NCBI GenBank assembly: GCA_012270975.1
Contig: JAAXHH010000129.1
Span: forward strand, 105,435-169,434
Direction: 5' to 3'
DNA: 64,000 nt
Origin: Candidatus Latescibacterota bacterium
GTDB lineage: Bacteria; JAAXHH01
Part shown: positions 18,072 to 27,238 of the stretch, piece after piece
How the letters are laid out: every line of letters begins with the position of its first letter
Numbering within the stretch: position 1 is the stretch's first letter
Program-made: the position numbers and the translations under genes
The notes under the pieces: generated by a model
What the model was told of the DNA's origin: nothing
Seen by the model: the letters and a program-made list of their open reading frames with translations, nothing else
Databases searched by the model: none

Positions 18072-18914
18072 TTGCAAATCATCGATGCGCATCAGCATCT
18101 CTGGGATACGTCTGAGCTGAGTTATCCCTGGCTGGATGGGTTCGATGCCCTGCGTCAGCGTTACGGACCGGAAGACTACCGCGCGGCCATCGATGGCATC
18201 GACATCGTAAAGTCCGTCCACATAGAGGCGGATCCCGCGCCGGGAGCCGAGGTGGCCGAGGTGGACCGGCTCGTTCGCATCGCCGGCGAAGACGGCATGA
18301 TCGGCGCGATCGTCGCCACGGCGCCGCTGGAGTTTGAAAACCGGGAGGAAACACTGGACAGGCTGGCCGCGGACTATCCCATGGTGGTCGGCGTCCGGCG
18401 CATGGCGTGGCACCACGAAGATCCAGAGTTTTACAGCTGGCCGGCCCTGATCGAAGGCGTCAGATCGCTGCCCCGGTACGGATACACCTTCGAACTGTGC
18501 GCCAACGTCACACAACTCGACGCCGCAGTGACCCTGGTTCGCGCGACGCCCGATGTCGCCCATGCCATCAACCACTGTGGCGGCCCGGATATCGCCGGTG
18601 ATGGATTCGCGCCATGGGCGGACTACATGAATCAATTGGCCGGATTTCCCAACACGGTCTGCAAGATCTCGGGACTGGTCACCCGGGCCAGTGAAGGGTG
18701 GACCGGGGACGACCTGAGACCCTACATCGATCACCTGCTCGAAATCTTCGGCTTTGACCGGGTGATGTACGGCAGCGACTGGCCGGTCTGTACGCTCGCG
18801 GCCACGTACGGCGCGTGGTTCGACACCCTGGTTGACGCGGTGAAAGGCACATCCGATGAAGAACGGCGCAAGTTGTTTCACGACAACGCCAGCGCTTTTT
18901 ACCGACTTGGGTGA
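18072..18914 (+). CDS. Amidohydrolase-2 family lactonase-like hydrolase
   Basis: This 280-residue TIM-barrel protein begins 'MQIIDAHQHLWD', the HxH signature at the end of strand 1. It continues with 'GVRRMAWHHEDP', 'INHCGGPDI' and 'MYGSDWPVC' (the late catalytic Asp). This set is typical of the L-fuconolactonase/4-sulfomuconolactone hydrolase branch. It probably opens a sugar lactone. The start is TTG at 18072 with a strong AGGAGGTG five bases upstream. Its mate in a pathway is not obvious from the neighbours. Confidence 0.8.
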   Translation: MQIIDAHQHLWDTSELSYPWLDGFDALRQRYGPEDYRAAIDGIDIVKSVHIEADPAPGAEVAEVDRLVRIAGEDGMIGAIVATAPLEFENREETLDRLAADYPMVVGVRRMAWHHEDPEFYSWPALIEGVRSLPRYGYTFELCANVTQLDAAVTLVRATPDVAHAINHCGGPDIAGDGFAPWADYMNQLAGFPNTVCKISGLVTRASEGWTGDDLRPYIDHLLEIFGFDRVMYGSDWPVCTLAATYGAWFDTLVDAVKGTSDEERRKLFHDNASAFYRLG

Positions 18915-18959
18915 ATCAAGCTTGTGCATCAGACTGGCGGCTGAGCAGGAGTCTTGCTA

Positions 18960-19712
18960 ATGACTGTCGTAACGGAGCCTGGCAGCGCGACTGACGTGCT
19001 CGAACCTGAAGTGCGGGAACGGGAGAGGATCCGAATCCCTGGTCCAGGCGGCGGAAGTACCGGTCTGGATGGCCGCAACACCGGCAATGGTGGCGGGGAC
19101 GGCCGGGGAGGAGGCGGCCGGGGTGATGACGGACCACCCGATTCCCCTCCTGCGGCACCATCGGCCATGGGAGCCAACGTGCTGGGCATGCTGGTGTTTA
19201 TCGCCAGCGAAGCCGTCCTTTTCCTCACGTTGATCGTCACGTTCGCCGTGGTACGGGCTGGATACCCGGAATGGCCGCCATCGGACCAGCCCAGGCTACC
19301 CGTAATGGTGTCCTTCTTCAACACCCTGGTCCTGCTGGGCAGCGGCGCCGCCATGTTCGGCGCGTGGCAGTCCATCCGGCGTGGAAGGATCCTGTCTTCC
19401 CGGCGCCTGTTGACCTCGGCCACGCTTCTTGGCATCCTGTTCCTGGTGGTGCAGGGCGTGGAATGGATCCGGCTGATCGATTTCGGACTTACGGTCACCC
19501 AGAACATTTACGGCGCGGTTTTCTATGTAATGATCGGGATGCACGCGCTGCACGTCTTCATCGCGGTCATCGGGCTGCTCTACGTGTCGCGCAGGTTCGG
19601 CAGGGGCGCGTATTCCCGCGAAGAACACGACGGATTGACCATGGGCGGTATGTTCTGGGGATTCGTCGTACTCGTCTGGCCCGTACTGTTTGTTTTCGTA
19701 TACCTGTCGTGA
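18960..19712 (+). CDS. Cytochrome c oxidase subunit III family protein with Gly-rich N-terminus
   Basis: This is a 250-residue protein. From about residue 70 it has five transmembrane helices, with the subunit III marker 'FIASEAVLFLTL' in helix 1 (conserved Glu), 'GVEWI' at the end of helix 3 and 'GMHALHVFIA' in helix 4, like the short CyoC/CtaE forms. Residues 25-70 are an unusual low-complexity segment rich in Gly, Pro and Asp. ATG 18960 follows AGCAGGAGTCTTGCTA. Subunits I and II are not in the window, so it is an orphan here or its partners are elsewhere. Confidence 0.8.
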   Translation: MTVVTEPGSATDVLEPEVRERERIRIPGPGGGSTGLDGRNTGNGGGDGRGGGGRGDDGPPDSPPAAPSAMGANVLGMLVFIASEAVLFLTLIVTFAVVRAGYPEWPPSDQPRLPVMVSFFNTLVLLGSGAAMFGAWQSIRRGRILSSRRLLTSATLLGILFLVVQGVEWIRLIDFGLTVTQNIYGAVFYVMIGMHALHVFIAVIGLLYVSRRFGRGAYSREEHDGLTMGGMFWGFVVLVWPVLFVFVYLS

Positions 19713-19762
19713 GCACTTTCCTTCTCGAAGCGTTGCCTTCCAGGTAAAGAAATGGAGCGTGC

Positions 19763-20977
19763 ATGAAACCGTCCTTCGGCGACGCCGTCCAGCGCACGGC
19801 GGAAGCGTTGAGCGCCCAGGGAAAAGACGCCAACCAGATCGCGAAGATCGTATGCGACCAGGACCCCGAAGGCTATAACTACGGCATCGGTATCGTCGTG
19901 GACGGGCAGGGCAGGCCATGGCCGACTTCAAAGACGCTGCTCGATCATGCCAGGGCCGAAATAGGCAACAGCCTGCTCGGCGAATATATGAGCACCGCGT
20001 CCCTTGCTGTTCCGTTAAAGGAAGCCGTGCTGCGCTGGCAGCGCGTCCCGAGGGAATACTGGGATCGCTTCTCGCTGCTGATTCCCTCGGATGCCGGCAC
20101 CGGTGCCGTCAAGACGGCCGTCGAGATGGCCCTGCAACTGCATCCCGGCCTGCAGGCGATCGGCGTGGAGGAACTTTCCTGGCCGGCGTACAAGGCCATC
20201 GCCCGTATGAGCAGGATCGCGTGCCGCGAGTTTCCCATCGGCGACGCCATGGACGCTCCGGATCTCCTGCGAATCTACCAGGCGGGCCCGATGAACACGA
20301 CCGGCCGCGTACAGTCCAGGGAGACCATGAGCAAACGGGCGGCCGCCGCGAAGGGCCGCCCCGTGCTGCTGGACCGGGCCTACTCGGGATTCGAGTACGC
20401 CCGTCTCCTCGATTCCCACGGGTACGACGGGATTATGACCATGAGTAGCAACGACCAGATCCGGCCCTTCATCGAAAACGATGTGCCCTTCTGGGTGTCC
20501 GTCAGCCCCACCAAGTCCTTCGGCACCTTCGCCCTCCGCCCCTGCGGGATGCTCCTGGTACACCATCCCGACTCGTCCCGCGCCGACGAGATCGGGTCAC
20601 TCGCCAATACGGTGGCGCGTGCCCGGGGATCGTCCTTCGAACACCCTGTCACGCGGGCCTTTGTTTCGGCGCTGGTCCACGATCTCGAGCGTCTGGAACG
20701 CGAACACGCAGACATCCTGCGTCGTGTAGCCGCGGCGGAGAACGCATGGAAGGACCGGTCTGCCGGGACACCGCTCTCCGAGCTGTTTACTGACGCCTAC
20801 GCCGGCCTGTTCCGCAATCCCCGCGTCGCTGACGAGGCCCAGTCGGCGATCTACGACGCCCACCTGTATCCCGTCTTTACGCCCGGCCGCTGCAGACTCA
20901 ATATCACAGGTCTTCCTGAAAACGAGGACATCGCCAGTGGCCACGTGGCGGTTTTCGCACGGTTTTGCCGGGGATAG
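19763..20977 (+). CDS. Class I aminotransferase of the AspC type, divergent
   Basis: This 404-residue protein follows the aspartate/aromatic aminotransferase plan. 'GVEELSWPAYKAIA' matches the VSNPTWPNH loop, 'LLDRAYSGFEYA' the FDxAYQGFA strand, and 'SVSPTKSFGTFALRPCG' the SxSKxxGLYxERxG site with PLP Lys at about residue 251. The C-terminal 'GHVAVFARF' matches the end of the family. The Tyr and Arg of the AspC Lys motif are replaced (TFALRPCG), so substrate preference may differ. The start has AAATGGAGCGTGC. Confidence 0.7.
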   Translation: MKPSFGDAVQRTAEALSAQGKDANQIAKIVCDQDPEGYNYGIGIVVDGQGRPWPTSKTLLDHARAEIGNSLLGEYMSTASLAVPLKEAVLRWQRVPREYWDRFSLLIPSDAGTGAVKTAVEMALQLHPGLQAIGVEELSWPAYKAIARMSRIACREFPIGDAMDAPDLLRIYQAGPMNTTGRVQSRETMSKRAAAAKGRPVLLDRAYSGFEYARLLDSHGYDGIMTMSSNDQIRPFIENDVPFWVSVSPTKSFGTFALRPCGMLLVHHPDSSRADEIGSLANTVARARGSSFEHPVTRAFVSALVHDLERLEREHADILRRVAAAENAWKDRSAGTPLSELFTDAYAGLFRNPRVADEAQSAIYDAHLYPVFTPGRCRLNITGLPENEDIASGHVAVFARFCRG

Positions 20978-21175
20978 GACAGCCCTCCTTTTCTTTTCAC
21001 GCTTGTTTTTGCCTGTTCAGCCGTTTATGTTCTACGGCCTGAATCGACTGTGGATCCACGGATCCCTTTGACCGCGTCGGGTCTCGCGGTAAATGCGCCG
21101 GGAACTTCCGGTTCACGGTCCTCTGAAGTGTTCACGCTTAGGGCGTTTTAATCCGATCTGAAAGGACATCACCGC

Positions 21176-22372
21176 ATGGCACAGGTCAGCATAGTCAGGC
21201 ACAATCCCATCGCCATCTTTTCCAACCCCACGGAAGTCATCGTCAAGGACGACCACAACCACGTGTTTCGTCTCATCGAACCGAGCGGAAACGTCGGGAC
21301 GCAGTATCCGAACGACGTGGGTTCGGAATGGTTTGGAACGATCGAGAACCTGAACAGGAACCTGGTGATCTGCGGTGTGAACTGGTCCGATGTCTACAAG
21401 ACGGACGTGCTGTGGACGACTCCATCGGGCGACCGCGACGTCTGCGACCGGCTAAAGGACGACTTCAACGCCGTGTATACGCCGATGATCGAGGCCGTGG
21501 CCAGCGGACCGCTCCGGTCCAATCGCATGGCGCGGTTCACGCATCCCGAAGGCTTCCCGGACCCGGTGGCGCTGTTCGAGGTCCAGATCAAGGCGGTGGC
21601 CGGCGAAAACGTCACCATCGGCGATGGGGTGATCGACTATGGATACTGGCAGGATCATCAACCGAGCGGCGCCTCGGTCATGCACACCCGCGACGGCGAG
21701 GTAATCACGTCCCTCGGATCAGACCTGGCGGAGGAAACCGCTTTCGTGCTGGAGGAGCATTACGCAAAGCCCCTTGCCGAAGCCGGCGTCGATTTCAGGA
21801 AGCAGACCGTCTGGATGGAAATACTGGTCGCCGTCGACGACGCACCCGAGAAAACATGGGAAAGGATCGATACGGTCAGGCGAGTCTTCGAAGACTACTA
21901 CGGCGACGACCGGCCGGCCGGACTGATCTACCCGGTCTCCCGCATCCCGAACCTGGACGGCATCGTGGAACCCCAGCCCAGAGTGGTTTCAGGCGACGTG
22001 AGCATAACGCGTTCCGGGGTCCTCGAAGATGGATTCAGCACGTGGACCGCCATCCGATACGGCGGCGTAACCGAAGTCATGACCAGCGCCGTGGGCGGCG
22101 ACGACGCCGGCCGGCAACTCTCCACGCTGGACGCGCGCATCAAGGCGGCGGGCGGAAACGGACTCAAAGAGGACGGTATCTTCAACAATGCCTACGTCGT
22201 AGCCGGCGAAGACTCAGCGGCAAACAGGGCCTGGATTCAGGAGTTCAACGCGTCGTTCAGCGCGTGGTACGAAGGTACGGCGCCGGCAGGCCGCACCGCA
22301 CAGTTCATCGGCGGGATTCAACAGGCGTCCTGCCGATCCGGCATCTCGAACCGGGCGATCTTCGCCGGGTAG
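21176..22372 (+). CDS. Protein with three RidA/YjgF-like segments
   Basis: This 398-residue protein is not clearly assigned. Its pattern repeats three times. 'GTIENLNRNLVICGVNWSDV' then 'VYKTDVLW...LFEVQIKAVAG' spans about residues 50-145. 'LAEAGVDFRKQTVWMEILVAV' then 'RIDTVRRVFEDYYG' spans about 195-270. 'QLSTLDARIKAAG' then 'NNAYVVAG...WIQEFNASFSAWY' spans about 315-375. These match the RidA helix-plus-strand signature (many RidA proteins read 'aGas..dvvk.tvyl.d...f...N..y...f'). RidA proteins deaminate reactive enamines; whether this triple form does so is unknown. The start has CTGAAAGGACATCACCGC. It lies near the aminotransferase, which could produce such intermediates. Confidence 0.5.
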   Translation: MAQVSIVRHNPIAIFSNPTEVIVKDDHNHVFRLIEPSGNVGTQYPNDVGSEWFGTIENLNRNLVICGVNWSDVYKTDVLWTTPSGDRDVCDRLKDDFNAVYTPMIEAVASGPLRSNRMARFTHPEGFPDPVALFEVQIKAVAGENVTIGDGVIDYGYWQDHQPSGASVMHTRDGEVITSLGSDLAEETAFVLEEHYAKPLAEAGVDFRKQTVWMEILVAVDDAPEKTWERIDTVRRVFEDYYGDDRPAGLIYPVSRIPNLDGIVEPQPRVVSGDVSITRSGVLEDGFSTWTAIRYGGVTEVMTSAVGGDDAGRQLSTLDARIKAAGGNGLKEDGIFNNAYVVAGEDSAANRAWIQEFNASFSAWYEGTAPAGRTAQFIGGIQQASCRSGISNRAIFAG

Positions 22373-22432
22373 CGCGGAAATGGACAGGATCGCAAAAGCG
22401 GGTCAGAACCATGAAACACGAGGGAGGCGCGG

Positions 22433-24124
22433 GTGAATCCAGGCCTCCTTCTGTGTTTTCTCCTGCTCTTCCTGCCGGTTTTTAACCTCGCTCAAGACGA
22501 TGTGACGCCTCCAGCGTCTTCCGCAACACCTGTAGAGTTCAATACGGTCGGCAAGGCCATGCCTCCGGACGCGGCGCCCCTCGCCCGTCAGATTTACACC
22601 TTTCACCTGCCGGAACCCACCACGCTCGATATCGGGATCGCCGTCTACGAAGCGACCGGCGCGGTATTTTCCTTCGAAGGTCTCACCCGGCTGGATCACA
22701 ACAATGAACTCACGCCGGCCGGGGCCGATCGATGGGAGGCTTCCGCCGACGGCACGCGCTGGACCTTCCACCTGCGCCGCGGTGCGAAATGGAGCGACGG
22801 CCGTCCCGTCACCGCCCATGACTTCGAATATGCCTTCAAGCGCATGGTCGACCCGGCCAGCGCGAACAGAAACGCGTCCTTCTATTACGAGATAGAAGGG
22901 GCAAAGGCATTCAACCAGGGACTGACCCGGAACGCGGACTCCGTCGGCGTCCGGGCCATCGACGATCACACGCTGGAAATCCGAACGACGCTGCCCTGTC
23001 CCTATCTCCCTTACATCGCCTCCTTTCCCACGTCCGTTCCGGTGCCCCGCTGGCAGGTGGAGAAATACGGTCCGGGCTGGTCCGAACCCGGCCGGTTCGT
23101 AACCAACTCGACTTTCAAGCTGGTATCCTGGGATCACGGCTCCCGCTTCGAATTCGTGCTGGATCCGAACTATAACGGTCCCCACAAGGGATACGTGGAA
23201 CGGATCATAGGGAAGTTTTTGGATACCCGCATGATGGCCGGCGGAACGCTGGCCTACGAAAACGACGAGATCGACCAGCAGGACGTTTCCCCCATCGATC
23301 TGCCGCGCATCAGGAGTCATCCACGACTCTCCCGTGAACTGGACATCAGCAAGGATTTCTTGACTCACTTTCTCTTCTTCAACGCAGACTTTCCACCCTT
23401 CGACAACCTCAAAGTTCGCCAGGCGATCAGCCACGCGATCGACCGGGAGATCATATGCCGCGTGTTGCTCCAGGGTATGGGCACGCCGGCCTGGTCCATG
23501 CTGCCGCCGGGATTTCCCGGTTACGCGGGCAGCAAGTACCGGGACATTCAGCGATTCGACCCGGAACTGGCCAGACGGCGCCTGCATGAAGCGGGATATC
23601 CGGGTGGACGCGGATTCCCGCGGATAGAGATGTGGGTCAACACCATAGCCCGGCAGCAGGTCGGCCAGGCCATACAGGAAATGCTCAAATCCCACCTGGG
23701 GATCGATATGACCATACGTGTCGTCGAGAGTATCTCCTACCGGACCGCCCAGTACCAGCGAAAGATCCCCTTCAGCCTCATTCAGTACCACTACGACTAT
23801 CCCGACCCGAACAACATGCTCGCCATGGTGTGGAGGTCCCAGCCCGCCGGTTACAGCCGTCATCCATGGAGAAACGCCGCATTCGACCGCCTGGTCGACG
23901 AGGCGGCGTCGGAAATGGACGCCACCCGGCGGTTCCGGTTGTACGACCAGGCCCAGCGGATCCTCTCCGAGGACGTGGGCGCCGTGTTTCTCTACTACGG
24001 CATGAAGGCTTCGCTGCGGAAACCTTGGCTCAAGGGCATCAAGCGGGACCGTGACGGTGAATTCCCCTTCTGGGGCAACAACACGGGCTATTTCGACATC
24101 TATATCGGTGATGCGGGACGGTAG
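22433..24124 (+). CDS. Peptide ABC transporter substrate-binding protein (family 5)
   Basis: This is a 563-residue exported solute-binding protein. It has signal peptide MNPGLLLCFLLLFLPVFNLA, then 'VFSFEGLTRLD', 'WTFHLRRGAKWSDGRPVTAHDFEYAFKRM' (split around SDGRPVTAHDF, the family 5 hallmark) and 'FDNLKVRQAISHAIDREI' (split around VRQAISHAID). The length and motifs match OppA/DppA-type proteins. The GTG start at 22433 has GAGGGAGGCGC. A second binding protein and the permease and ATPase genes follow after one unrelated dehydrogenase. Confidence 0.85.
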   Translation: MNPGLLLCFLLLFLPVFNLAQDDVTPPASSATPVEFNTVGKAMPPDAAPLARQIYTFHLPEPTTLDIGIAVYEATGAVFSFEGLTRLDHNNELTPAGADRWEASADGTRWTFHLRRGAKWSDGRPVTAHDFEYAFKRMVDPASANRNASFYYEIEGAKAFNQGLTRNADSVGVRAIDDHTLEIRTTLPCPYLPYIASFPTSVPVPRWQVEKYGPGWSEPGRFVTNSTFKLVSWDHGSRFEFVLDPNYNGPHKGYVERIIGKFLDTRMMAGGTLAYENDEIDQQDVSPIDLPRIRSHPRLSRELDISKDFLTHFLFFNADFPPFDNLKVRQAISHAIDREIICRVLLQGMGTPAWSMLPPGFPGYAGSKYRDIQRFDPELARRRLHEAGYPGGRGFPRIEMWVNTIARQQVGQAIQEMLKSHLGIDMTIRVVESISYRTAQYQRKIPFSLIQYHYDYPDPNNMLAMVWRSQPAGYSRHPWRNAAFDRLVDEAASEMDATRRFRLYDQAQRILSEDVGAVFLYYGMKASLRKPWLKGIKRDRDGEFPFWGNNTGYFDIYIGDAGR

Positions 24125-24228
24125 CGGAAGACCCCGTACCGGCGAGACCATTTCGGTTTGACAATGCGGGTATTGTGGGTACATTCAGACAGCACGGCCA
24201 TCAGGATGCCGGCCAGAAAGGAAAGCCG

Positions 24229-25218
24229 ATGAAAGCGGGACAAGTCGTCGCAACGGAACGCATTGAAATCGTGGAAGCGGAACGGCCGGATCTTGCGCTT
24301 GAACGGACCAATCCGGACGGGTTGAAAGACCTTGTGCTCGTTCGAACTGTAAACGCGGCCATCTGCGGCAGCGACCATCCGCTTTTTACGGGTCCGGCAA
24401 ACTATCCCGCGCCGCCGGGCGTGTCCCTGCACGAGAGTATCGGAGTCATCGAGAAATCGTGGGCCAATGGATGCAGGGAAGGGGACCTGGTGCTGGCCCT
24501 GCCGACCGGCTCGAGTGCCATGGCCGAGTACTTCCTCGGGCTTGGCGCGTCCGTGAAGCCCTTACCGGCCGGACTGCCCCAGGAACAGCTTCTTATGGCC
24601 CAGCCCCTCGGCACCGTGTTATATTGCCTGCGCAAATTGGACCATTTTTTAAATGCCGAGGTCGCCGTAGTCGGCCAGGGTCCCATGGGGCTGCTCTTCA
24701 CGGCTATGATGCGCAACCTCGGCGCGGCGCTGATCATCGGCATCGACCAGTACGATAACCGTCTGGCCGCGGCCACGGAAATGGGTGCGACCCACACGGT
24801 GAACACGAAGCGTACCGATCCGGTGGAGGCCGTGAACGAGATCACCGATGGGCGGATGGCGGACGTGGTAATCGAGGTCGTGGGCGTGGAAGAGACCTTC
24901 AACCTGTGCGTGAAGCTGGCCCGGCACAAGGCCCGGTTCATCAATTTCGGCGTGCCCAAGACTTCGCGGTACACCATCGACATGATGGAGCTTTTTCGCA
25001 AAAACCTGCAATTGACGACTTCCGTGGGACCGGATATCCATATCGACTTTGCAAGCGCCATGCGAATGATCGGGGAGGGCCGGGTGGATCTGGCGCCGAT
25101 GATCTCCCACAAGCTGCCCTTCGCCCGGGTCCAGGAAGGATTCGAAATGGCCACGAAGCGCAAGGACGAGTGTATCAAGATCGTCATCGATTTCGAAGAG
25201 AAGGGCCTGGGCAGGTAG
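24229..25218 (+). CDS. Zinc-type medium-chain dehydrogenase/reductase
   Basis: This is a 329-residue MDR-superfamily oxidoreductase. The catalytic-zinc Cys is in 'AAICGSDHPLF', followed by 'LHESIGVIE' (metal His-Glu pair, Leu instead of the usual Gly), and the nucleotide loop is 'VVGQGPMGLLFTAM'. The structural-zinc four-Cys lobe is missing, so it belongs to the single-zinc polyol/threonine-like subset. ATG 24229 with AGAAAGGAAAGCCG is preferred to the frame's first ATG at 24175. It sits between the two peptide-binding proteins. The substrate is unknown. Confidence 0.8.
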   Translation: MKAGQVVATERIEIVEAERPDLALERTNPDGLKDLVLVRTVNAAICGSDHPLFTGPANYPAPPGVSLHESIGVIEKSWANGCREGDLVLALPTGSSAMAEYFLGLGASVKPLPAGLPQEQLLMAQPLGTVLYCLRKLDHFLNAEVAVVGQGPMGLLFTAMMRNLGAALIIGIDQYDNRLAAATEMGATHTVNTKRTDPVEAVNEITDGRMADVVIEVVGVEETFNLCVKLARHKARFINFGVPKTSRYTIDMMELFRKNLQLTTSVGPDIHIDFASAMRMIGEGRVDLAPMISHKLPFARVQEGFEMATKRKDECIKIVIDFEEKGLGR

Positions 25219-25332
25219 TACCGACTGGGTAGGTCGAACCGGACCGGAAGACCCGGCTGACCAGGTAGACCTGACAGACCAATTGAGCCGACGCAGATTA
25301 CGTGCCGATGGGCGCGATGGAGGATTCACGTC

Positions 25333-27192
25333 ATGCGAACGACCATCTGTTCCACCGTAGGGATCGCTGTACTGGTCCTGCTTGCCTCCCAGCTTGCCTG
25401 TGGCGGTGGTGAAACGACAGAAGACCCATGGAACAAGGTTCAGACGATCCTGACGGAGTCGAACGATACCGTCGTGCTGGATGGGACGGACAAGGCCGCG
25501 CTCAAGTACGATGGTATGGACGAGCCGGCGTTCGGCGACTGGATGGTGCGTCACGCGCTTTCCGACCCGGAGAACTTCAATCCCTACACTTCGAGCGACC
25601 AGGGCGCCACCCAGGTACACACCTACGTCTTCGAGTCCTTGCTGGAGCCGGAGTACGATCCGCCTTACACGCAGCGGGGTTTCATCGCGGCGGACTACCC
25701 GGTCGTGTCGGACGACTATCTCACCTATACCTTCACGCTGCGCCAGAACGTACGATTCGCGGACGGCACACCGCTCACGGCGGACGACGTGCTCTTCAGC
25801 ATGAAGGTCATACAGACGCCCACGGTACGGGCGCCCCACCTGAGGAACTACTATTCCTCCATTCAGGACGTCGAGAAACTCGGGGAATACGAGATCAGTT
25901 TCGTCTGCAGGGAGCCGTACATTCTGAACGATCTGTTCCTGGGTAGTTTCGATATCCTTCCGAGGCATTTCTACGACCCGGACGGACTGCTGGACCCGGT
26001 GCCGATCACGAGCCTGATAGACGGCAGCTGGGAACAGGGGGAACACGCGGATCGGGTAAGGCTCTTCGGAGAACGCTTCAACCTGGATTTCAACCGCAAC
26101 ATGATGGGCACCGGGGCGTACTACGTGGCGGACTGGGAGAACGATGTGGTCACGGGGCAGAAAGTCGTACTCACCCGCAACGACGATTACTGGGGACAGG
26201 ACGTGGCAGGACTGCCCGCCACCGGCCACGTGGACAAGATCGTATTCAAGATCATCAACAACCTGGACGCCGCGTTCATCGAACTCACCAACGGCAACCT
26301 GGACTACCATGGCATGAAACCGCTGGAATTCAAGGAAAAGAGCTGGTCGCCCGGTTTCGTGGACCGGTTCATGAAGGGCATTCAATACGCGGGGGGATAC
26401 AACTACATCGGCTGGAACAATAACCATCCCCTTTTCCGCGACCGGCGCGTCCGGCAGGCGATGACCCACCTGACCGATCGGGAAGGCATGGTGAGGAACC
26501 TGCTCTTCGGGCTCGCCGAAACGGTGGAGAGTCCCATTCACAAGTTCCGGCCCGAATACAATCACGCACTGGAACCCTATCCCTACGATCCGGATCGGGC
26601 TCTGGCGCTTCTGGACGCAGCCGGATGGGCGGATACCGACAACGACGGGATTCTCGACAAGGAGATCGACGGGACCTCCACTCCCTTCCGTTTCGAGTTC
26701 CTCGTGAACTCCGGGAATCAGATACGCAAGGACATCGCGCTTACGCTTCAGAGTTCCCTCGAGGACGTGGGCATCGACTGCCAGGTGCGCGAACTGGACT
26801 GGTCGATCTTCCTGGAAAGAGTCAAGAACAAGGATTTCGCGGCCGTCACCCTGGGTTGGACGGGCGGGACGGGCCTGCGCTTTCCTCCCGACTCCTTCCA
26901 GATCTGGCATTCTTCCCAGGCGGAAGGGAACGGGTCGAATTTCATCAGCTTCAGGAATGAGGAAACGGACGAGATCCTCGAGACCTACCGGCAGGAGTTC
27001 GACATGGACAAGCGGATCGTACTGTACCGCAGGTTCCAGGAAATCCTCCACGAGGAACAGCCCTACACCTTCCTGTGGAAGTCGCGCGTCGCAGTCGCCT
27101 ACAGCCGGCGCTATCACGGCGTAAACTGGTATCCGGCCGGCGCCGTGCCACAGGAGTGGTGGGTCGAGCCTGCCGATCGGCTGTACCAGTAA
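25333..27192 (+). CDS. Lipoprotein peptide-binding protein of ABC transporter (family 5, YejA-like)
   Basis: This 619-residue solute-binding lipoprotein has lipobox 'LASQLACGG' and core motifs 'YTFTLRQNVRFADGTPLTADD' (split at FADGTPLTADD) and 'FRDRRVRQAMTHLTDRE' (split at RVRQAMTHL). It is the binding protein for the permeases that follow at 47 bases and less. The start has GATGGAGGATTCACGTC. The length exceeds DppA and is closer to YejA. Confidence 0.85.
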   Translation: MRTTICSTVGIAVLVLLASQLACGGGETTEDPWNKVQTILTESNDTVVLDGTDKAALKYDGMDEPAFGDWMVRHALSDPENFNPYTSSDQGATQVHTYVFESLLEPEYDPPYTQRGFIAADYPVVSDDYLTYTFTLRQNVRFADGTPLTADDVLFSMKVIQTPTVRAPHLRNYYSSIQDVEKLGEYEISFVCREPYILNDLFLGSFDILPRHFYDPDGLLDPVPITSLIDGSWEQGEHADRVRLFGERFNLDFNRNMMGTGAYYVADWENDVVTGQKVVLTRNDDYWGQDVAGLPATGHVDKIVFKIINNLDAAFIELTNGNLDYHGMKPLEFKEKSWSPGFVDRFMKGIQYAGGYNYIGWNNNHPLFRDRRVRQAMTHLTDREGMVRNLLFGLAETVESPIHKFRPEYNHALEPYPYDPDRALALLDAAGWADTDNDGILDKEIDGTSTPFRFEFLVNSGNQIRKDIALTLQSSLEDVGIDCQVRELDWSIFLERVKNKDFAAVTLGWTGGTGLRFPPDSFQIWHSSQAEGNGSNFISFRNEETDEILETYRQEFDMDKRIVLYRRFQEILHEEQPYTFLWKSRVAVAYSRRYHGVNWYPAGAVPQEWWVEPADRLYQ

Positions 27193-27238
27193 CCTGCCGT
27201 GTTTCCGACCATAGCCCGGCGGGAGTCCACGTTCTCCT

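Noticed and set aside
22403..24184. 593-codon open frame on the minus strand
   Set aside because: It is antisense to the family 5 binding protein, which has a signal peptide and family motifs.
24649..27117. 822-codon open frame on the minus strand
   Set aside because: It lies opposite the MDR dehydrogenase and the peptide-binding protein, which have clear family motifs. Its translation shows no domain and is biased as expected from antisense of GC-rich codons.
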